From: Bacillus gobiensis
Lineage (GTDB): Bacteria; Bacillota; Bacilli; Bacillales; Bacillaceae
Direction: 5' to 3'
Assembly (NCBI RefSeq): GCF_001278705.1
Contig: NZ_CP012600.1
Location: 2,604,190-2,668,189, forward strand
Length of the DNA: 64,000 bases
The number at the start of each line of letters is the position of its first letter. Position 1 is the first letter of the stretch. Positions 59,371 through 64,000 of this stretch are shown here, piece after piece. Under the pieces are notes generated by a model. That model ran no database searches and was not told the DNA's origin. It saw only the letters and a program-made list of their open reading frames with translations. The position numbers and the translations under genes are program-made.

Positions 59371-60647
59371 TTGTGTGTAAATCCATACCGATGACGCCTA
59401 TTGTTTCTCCCTCTGAATTTTTGATCGCCTGTGAAAGAGTCACACAAGAGGCTTTCGTGATCGCTGAAATATACGGATCGGATACATAAACGGCTCCATC
59501 CATTGCTTGTTTCCACCATTCTCTTTGCTTCGCATTGAACAAGCCCGCTTCAGGCTTTGAAAAAATAAATGTACCATCAGTTTTATTTGACCAAATAGCC
59601 TCAATTTCGGCGGTTTCATTAAAATAAGATGTCAATATTTCATGATGCAGCCGGGGATCGAGTGTTTGAAGCTCGTGATGGCTCGATATTTTGGCAAGCA
59701 GCTTTTGCAGCGTATCAAGATTTTGAATATCATTCGTAATCGCCCTATTTTCTACATTCATACCTTGAATAGCAGCTGCTAACGAATTCGACGTTTCATG
59801 CAGTCCCTTGCCAATGGATTGCAGGTATCCAACCTCTTTGTGCTGAAGGCCCATTTCATGTCACAAAATCAAGAGTCAGCTGAACCGTCTTTACAACTAA
59901 TTCAAGTTTTGCAGCGGCATTTTGTGACATGGCTGATTGGTTTATGCTGGCGTTCTCTGTTTGTTCAACTTGTTGATGAACACCCTTTTTCTTTTGATAT
60001 ATGCCTTCCATCTGAGCTGACATTTTTTCTATTTCGTCAATTCCTTTTTCGACTGCCCTTTTTTCATTTTCAACGGACTCCACTACCTCACAAACACTCT
60101 CCTCAATGGCAGAGAGCAGCTGCGATGACTGATTAACTGCATCACGGCTCTGATCGGAAAGCGATTTAATTTCTTGCGCGACAACTGAAAATCCTTTCCC
60201 ATGTTCCCCTGCTCTTGCTGCTTCAATTGATGCATTCAGCGAGAGCATTGTCGTTTTTTTGATAATTTCTTTGATGATGCTGTTCATATCTTCAATCGTT
60301 GAAGCTTGATGGGATAGCTCGGCAATTTTTTTACTGACGGATTGATTATATTCCTTCAGCTCAGTAACCATTTGACTTGTATTCGCCAACGATTTTCTAA
60401 CATCGCTGACAGTCTCTAGCGAATCATTGCTATCAGTACTTAACTGGCTGGATATTTCTTTTATTTGTACAGCTGCGGCGGAAACCTGCTGCAAGGTGGC
60501 AAAAGCATCTTGAATTTGCTCCATCGCTTTGTCGCTACTTTCCTTTAATCCTTCACTTTCTGTAACCGATTTGTCTGCAATTCGCTTTAGCCGGTCCATC
60601 GCGGAATGGACCTCTTCAACCGCCGAAAGCAACTGATCAGAAGCCAC
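59354..60647 (-). pseudogene. soluble methyl-accepting chemotaxis protein with C-terminal sensor domain, frameshifted
   Basis: The 5' part (60647-59856, 263 residues) is a chemoreceptor signalling domain without membrane segments; the hairpin tip LSLNASIEAARAGEHGKGFS is clear. It ends at LTLDFVT and a TGA. The next frame (from 59854) continues with 166 residues resembling a PDC/Cache sensor (KTDGTFIFSKPEAGLFNAKQ, GETIGVIGMDL). One base restores a fusion. The GTG at 60647 has no ribosome site, and upstream codons (FFKKNEAET, LDSELIDQFINESQ) look coding, with a second frame change at the T7 run 60709-60715; the true start may be near 60757. Confidence 0.65.
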
Positions 60648-60866
60648 CTGAGATTCGTTGATAAATTGATCAATTAATTCCGAGTCTAAAGAACTAGTTT
60701 CCGCCTCATTTTTTTGAAAAAGCTGCCGTGTTTTTGCTTACGGCCCACGTAGCACATCTTCTCCTGTGATTTTCTTTTATAGGTAATTATACTCAAAAAT
60801 CATCTGTTTTTCTTTAAGTATAAGAATCTTTTTGACATGTACTTAAATTTTATTTAACGAACTTAC

Positions 60867-60925
60867 TTGACGTAACTATGTTAATTATTTATACTTACTT
60901 ACGTAAAGTAACTTACTTATAACTT
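60867..60925 (+). promoter_or_regulatory. SigA promoter and dyad-rich operator of the nitroreductase gene
   Basis: TTGACG (60867-60872), exact 17-nt spacer, TATACT (60890-60895). The next 30 bp hold ACTTACTTACGTAAAGTAACTT-like dyads (TTACGTAA, AAGTAACTTACTT), at the expected transcription start. HxlR/MarR-family repressors that control quinone- and nitro-reductases in Bacillus bind similar TTACT/AGTAA sites. The repressor gene is not adjacent. Confidence 0.6.
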
Positions 60926-60991
60926 ATGTCAGACAGGTGAATACTTATGGGAGGCTTCAGCAAACTATTTTCGAATAAGGAGACAAAAGCT

Positions 60992-61588
60992 ATGACAAAC
61001 TTTTATGAAGCGATTCAAAACAGACGTTCAATTTATGCCATCAGTAAGGAAAATGTAGCATCAGACGAAAAAATTCAAGAAATCGTAGAGCATGCCGTAA
61101 AACATACACCTTCATCTTTTAACTCACAAAGTTCACGGGTAGTCGTCCTACTTGGCGAGCAGCACGATAAACTTTGGGATATTACAAAAGAAGCGTTACG
61201 CAAAATCGTACCTGCTGAACAATTTGCACCAACAGAAGAAAAAATCAATTCTTTCAAAAATGGATACGGTTCGATTCTTTTCTTCGAAGACGAAACAGTG
61301 ATCGAATCTTTGCAAGAACAGTTCGCACCATATGCACATAACTTCCCAATCTGGTCTCAACAAACATCAGGCATGCATCAACTTGTTGTCTGGACGGCAC
61401 TGGAGCTGGAAGGATACGGCGCAACTCTGCAGCATTACACAGAACTCATTGAAGAAGATGTAAAAAAAGAATGGAACATCCCGGAAAGCTGGAAGATGAT
61501 CGCCCAGATGCCATTTGGGAAACCGGTTGCCCCAGCAGGAGAAAAAGAATTTTTACCACTTGAAGATCGCGTGAAAATTTACAAATAA
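60992..61588 (+). CDS. nitroreductase-family oxidoreductase
   Basis: A 198-residue FMN-dependent NAD(P)H oxidoreductase. TNFYEAIQNRRSIYAISKEN carries the RR-S FMN phosphate motif; PSSFNSQSSRVVVLL is the second contact. It belongs to the short subgroup annotated as fungal HBN1-like or YdgI-like nitroreductases. The ATG at 60992 follows AAGGAG at 9 nt; an ATG at 60947 is in frame but lacks homology. Likely induced by electrophiles through the operator upstream. It has its own terminator. Confidence 0.88.
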   Translation: MTNFYEAIQNRRSIYAISKENVASDEKIQEIVEHAVKHTPSSFNSQSSRVVVLLGEQHDKLWDITKEALRKIVPAEQFAPTEEKINSFKNGYGSILFFEDETVIESLQEQFAPYAHNFPIWSQQTSGMHQLVVWTALELEGYGATLQHYTELIEEDVKKEWNIPESWKMIAQMPFGKPVAPAGEKEFLPLEDRVKIYK

Positions 61589-61598
61589 GTCGTCGTAC

Positions 61599-61632
61599 AA
61601 AAAGCCAGCTTCTCGCGAACGCTGGCTTTTTT
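61599..61632 (+). terminator. terminator of the nitroreductase gene
   Basis: Stem AAAAAGCCAGC/GCTGGCTTTTT (61599-61609 with 61621-61631), T run at the end. Confidence 0.9.
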
Positions 61633-61661
61633 AAATGCTGCAAAAACCAAGACGAAAAAAG

Positions 61662-61757
61662 CTATTTGCTAAAATGGCCGCCAAGAACGTTCATCGCACC
61701 CTTTACGGCTACTGTCAAGAGCATAAGCCAGATAAAGTCGAGCAAATAAAAAAACAA
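61662..61757 (-). CDS. possible 31-residue membrane peptide
   Basis: TTG at 61757, six nt after AGAGGTG, opens 31 codons: one hydrophobic helix (FFYLLDFIWLMLLTVAVKG) and a polar tail AMNVLGGHFSK. A GTG nine nt upstream would add three residues. No homologue comes to mind. The size and build resemble small membrane proteins and type I toxins. It lies between the nitroreductase terminator and the NERD gene; the rest of this 200-bp gap shows nothing else. Confidence 0.4.
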   Translation of the reverse strand: MFFYLLDFIWLMLLTVAVKGAMNVLGGHFSK

Positions 61758-61836
61758 AGCGGACACCTCTTTTCAAGCTTTGATCTACTGAATTATTTAA
61801 ACTCTTTTTAGCAGATCTAAACCTAAGAATCGGTTT

Positions 61837-62814
61837 TTAAAATGATTGCGGCGGTTCGAGGTGGTATGTTCTGCCTTTGGTCATTCCTGTTTTGTGCAAA
61901 TTCATGGATGTTAATAGACTTCTGGATTGCTTGACGGATTTCATATGAAGGAAACGGCGTATTTGTTGGTTTGTAACCTCAGTACTAAAAAGAAGAGCGT
62001 AGTCATCTAATGAGGAAAGGTGGGCATCATTGCTTGAGTTTTCGCAATGATCACACTTCCACTTGCCTTCTTCTCTTTTCATTGGCAGTCGATCACAAGA
62101 CGGACAATGCACACCTGTCAGAATGTCTTTCTCTGCGATTTGGAATTGCTGCAGAATAGAAGGTTGGATTGGTTGATGATTTTTATAAAGGCGATGAGAA
62201 ATTTTTTTCAGTTCTTTATTCGATAATTTCACTGTTTTATGTAATGCTTCGAGAGCTTCAAGCTTGAAAGGGAGTGCATTGGAGTGGATCACTTTTTCTT
62301 TCATTTCTTTCTCATTAGGGGAGCACCTTATAATTGTCGAAGAATTGCTAATGACGACCAATGAGACAATCGGTACACTCGGGTAATGATTATCTGCTAA
62401 CCAGTATTTGAGCTGCTTCTCCTGTTTCTTCACCTGCAAAATAGGGTCCGGAAATCCTTTTTCCTTGCCGTCAACTGTACGAATCAGCTGGTGAAATACC
62501 TGATCAAAGTACAGGCTTCCAGAGATATTTTTCACTTCAAGGATCAGAAAAAAATGCGGTGACAAAATTAAAGTATCCATTTGAAAATAATGCTTTTGGC
62601 GATTTTGAAGCCTGAGATCATGCAGTAAATGATACTTGTCTGCCGGAAGAAAAGTTAAGTGGTAGTCAATCGATTGCTCTCCCCGATAGCCGGCATAACT
62701 TTTTAACAGCTCTTCTTCGATTTTTTTGCGGCTGGGATGATTTGAAGGCAGTCTTCTTAACAAAGCCTTGAAGATTAAAATTTTTCGGGGGATTTTTCTA
62801 TCTTTTACGATCAA
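61837..62814 (-). CDS. NERD-domain protein with C-terminal zinc ribbon
   Basis: A 325-residue protein. The NERD (nuclease-related) domain spans about residues 38-160: YRGEQSIDYHLTFLP, DLRLQNRQKHYFQMDTLIL, and LILEVKNISGSLYF, with conserved Glu, Asp and E-x-K residues like those of restriction-type nucleases. A zinc ribbon follows (CPSCDRLP...CDHC) near residue 235-260. The start is TTG at 62814 with AAAGGAG upstream. Its role is unknown; NERD proteins are often plasmid or stress linked. A truncated paralogue lies at 40223-40516. Confidence 0.85.
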   Translation of the reverse strand: MIVKDRKIPRKILIFKALLRRLPSNHPSRKKIEEELLKSYAGYRGEQSIDYHLTFLPADKYHLLHDLRLQNRQKHYFQMDTLILSPHFFLILEVKNISGSLYFDQVFHQLIRTVDGKEKGFPDPILQVKKQEKQLKYWLADNHYPSVPIVSLVVISNSSTIIRCSPNEKEMKEKVIHSNALPFKLEALEALHKTVKLSNKELKKISHRLYKNHQPIQPSILQQFQIAEKDILTGVHCPSCDRLPMKREEGKWKCDHCENSSNDAHLSSLDDYALLFSTEVTNQQIRRFLHMKSVKQSRSLLTSMNLHKTGMTKGRTYHLEPPQSF

Positions 62815-62985
62815 AAAGGGACACTCCTTTTTCTTCTATTATACGAGTTGCTTCGGCAATGGAGAAGGTATACCTCTAATTTAAGATTATTTTTATAGAA
62901 AAAGTCGATCTTGCTTCTGCCTGGATTAAGAATCTACTTTTACCAGGAGAATACTGACCGATAAGGGAATTTTGGTGACTGTTTG

Positions 62986-63540
62986 GCTGATTTTTGTAAC
63001 CACTTTGCTATTTTTTGCGACCACTTTTGCTTTTTTTCGGATCACTTACGAAATTATTCGACCCCCAACCGATTCCAGCAGCTTTTCCTCGGGCAGCCGA
63101 TCCGCTTCTCAAACGGGATTCGACCCGTTTCGGGAGTTATTACGACCGCTTCGCTGATTTTTGTGACCACTTCAGGATTTATTGCGACCTCTTCTGCTTT
63201 TTTTCGGACCACTTGCGAAATTATTCTTCCCACACCGGGTACGGCTGCTTCTTCTCAGGCAGTGAGTCCGCTTCCGCTTACGGGATTCTGACCGATCTGA
63301 GTGTTTTTGCGACCGCTTCGCTGATTTTTGTAACCACTTCGGGATTTATTACGACCTCTTCTGCTTTTTTTCGGACCACTAGCGAATTTATTCGACCTCA
63401 CCCGATTCCGGCAGCTTTTCCTCAGGCAGCGAATCCGCTTTGCTCACGGGATTCTGACCGCTACGGAAGTTTTTGCGACCTCTTCCCCTTTTTTTTGGAC
63501 CATTTTCTAAATAATTCGCCTCGCAACTGCTCCAGACAGG
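62986..63540. repeat. 167-bp imperfect tandem repeat, about 3.3 copies
   Basis: Three full units begin with GCTGATTTTTGT at 62986, 63153 and 63320, each exactly 167 bp, plus a partial fourth after 63486. Shared words in order: GACCACTT, TTTATT(G/A)CGACC, CTGCTTTTTTTCGGACCACT, GAAATTATTC, CCGATTCC, CAGGCAG, GGGATTCTGACCG. The period is not a multiple of three and frames are interrupted, so it is non-coding. C is strongly depleted of G partners on one strand (pyrimidine-rich plus strand). Confidence 0.85.
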
Positions 63541-63555
63541 CTGCTGACAATACGA

Positions 63556-63580
63556 AAAATCCACCTGCATATGCAGATGG
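63556..63580 (-). terminator. terminator of the effector-binding gene
   Basis: A near-perfect 20-bp dyad CCACCTGCATATGCAGATGG (63561-63580), with T run leftwards (63560-63556). It starts 11 nt past the stop at 63591. Confidence 0.75.
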
Positions 63581-63590
63581 AGCCAAAAAC

Positions 63591-64000
63591 CTAAGCCTTC
63601 ACAGCAATATATATTTTCACTTGTGCTTCGTCTGGATTTATTGACTCAGCATCATACACTTCAAAATCTCCTGTGAAGGTGCGGGGATGCTTGTCTTTCC
63701 AATTCCAGATTGTGTTCCATAATTCAGGCACCACCTCTTTGACATTTCCTGTTCGAGAAGTGAATACCGCATATGTTGATTCCGGCAGCAGGCTGGAAAA
63801 TGAAGATCCCTCCTTTTTTTCTGTAAAGCTTCCAATCGCAAAAGTATACCCCCCTGATTCATCACTTGTCTAATTTGTATATAAAGCAATAATATCTTCT
63901 TTTGGAGATTGCCTTGCAAAATATCGCTCCCATAACAACGGAATTTCTCCTTTGCCGTCTATTTCTTTCTCATTCGATGTCTCCGTTGAAAACCTGCGTC
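63591..64000 (-). pseudogene. GyrI-like effector-binding domain protein, broken by a stop codon, 5' end outside the window
   Basis: Reading in from base 64000, the frame gives KEIDGKGEIPLLWERYFARQ and KEDIIALYTN, then a TAG at 63872-63870, then TSDESGGYTFAIGSF, YAVFTSRTGNVKEVVPELWN and a proper C-terminus (AQVKIYIAVKA). This is the AraC-type effector-binding (GyrI-like, YdeE-like) fold, which binds small molecules. The stop replaces what is usually a Tyr codon in YTNYTSD. No GTG/ATG with a ribosome site follows the stop closely enough to restore the fold. Confidence 0.72.

Noticed and set aside
62972..63644. Several plus-strand frames with F/T/S-rich translations in the tandem repeat
   Set aside because: The 167-bp period changes frame in every unit and the translations are simple echoes of the repeat; no start with a ribosome site.

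Overview
This window is chromosomal DNA from an endospore-forming, motile member of the Bacillaceae close to Bacillus subtilis. The gene order of long stretches (trxB to crh; hisZ to hisI; hprK to yvoF; nagA-nagB-nagR; uvrA-uvrB-csbA; swrA-minJ; ftsE-ftsX-ctpB; secA-prfB; flaG-fliD-fliS-fliT-hpf) is what I know from B. subtilis. Protein lengths match too, for example SecA 841, RF2 366, WhiA 316, TrxB 316 and HisG 213 residues. I see no rRNA, tRNA, CRISPR array or intact transposase.

Layout. 0-5.8 kb (minus): the 5' part of gluconokinase gntK with a cre-like site, then crh, whiA, yvcK/glmR, rapZ, yvcI and trxB. 6-14 kb (minus): TPR protein YvcD, then the tightly overlapping histidine operon hisZ-G-D-B-H-A-F-I. 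14.2-18.1 kb (minus): hprK-lgt-yvoD-ppaX-yvoF. 18.2-20.9 kb (plus): N-acetylglucosamine genes nagA-nagB-nagR behind a NagR-type operator. 21-25 kb: a peptidoglycan amidase with a decayed SPOR tail, a secreted phosphoesterase, the yvlB-C-D envelope-stress operon with a SigW-type promoter, and yvkN. 25-30 kb (minus): uvrB-uvrA with a LexA box, and csbA. 30.5-32.1 kb: an ECF sigma factor and its membrane anti-sigma factor with a matching promoter. 32-38.6 kb (minus): swrA-minJ, ctpB, an M23 hydrolase with a CwlO-like coiled coil, ftsX, ftsE. 38.8-43.4 kb: cccB, yvjA, a truncated NERD gene, two large palindromes, molybdate transporter genes modA-modB (plus, no ATPase gene), and prfB with its programmed frameshift. 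43.5-49.6 kb (minus): secA, hpf and the SigD-type operon flaG-fliD-fliS-fliT. 49.7-64 kb is accessory: flavin reductase, dTDP-glucose dehydratase, yndG-H-J, gsiB, subtilisin, FAD monooxygenase, yunB, a soluble chemoreceptor, nitroreductase, a full-length NERD protein, 167-bp tandem repeats, and a broken effector-binding gene running off the end.

How the parts fit. Crh and HprK belong to one catabolite-repression circuit. YvcK, RapZ, NagA, NagB and NagR all touch amino-sugar metabolism. FtsEX, the M23 hydrolase, CtpB, MinJ, SecA and Lgt serve envelope growth, division and export. SwrA and the fli genes serve motility. Promoter-like sites for SigA, SigB, SigD, ECF/SigW and LexA, CcpA and NagR regulators were read by eye.

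I did not find a clear-cut new multi-gene defence or biosynthetic system. The least explained items are the 167-bp tandem repeat (62.99-63.5 kb), the palindromic element beside the broken NERD gene (40.6-40.8 kb), the structured secA-prfB spacer that shares a motif with it, a soluble chemoreceptor with its sensor at the C-terminus, and a 31-residue membrane peptide. Frameshifts or stops affect at least seven genes, all accessory; the core operons are intact.
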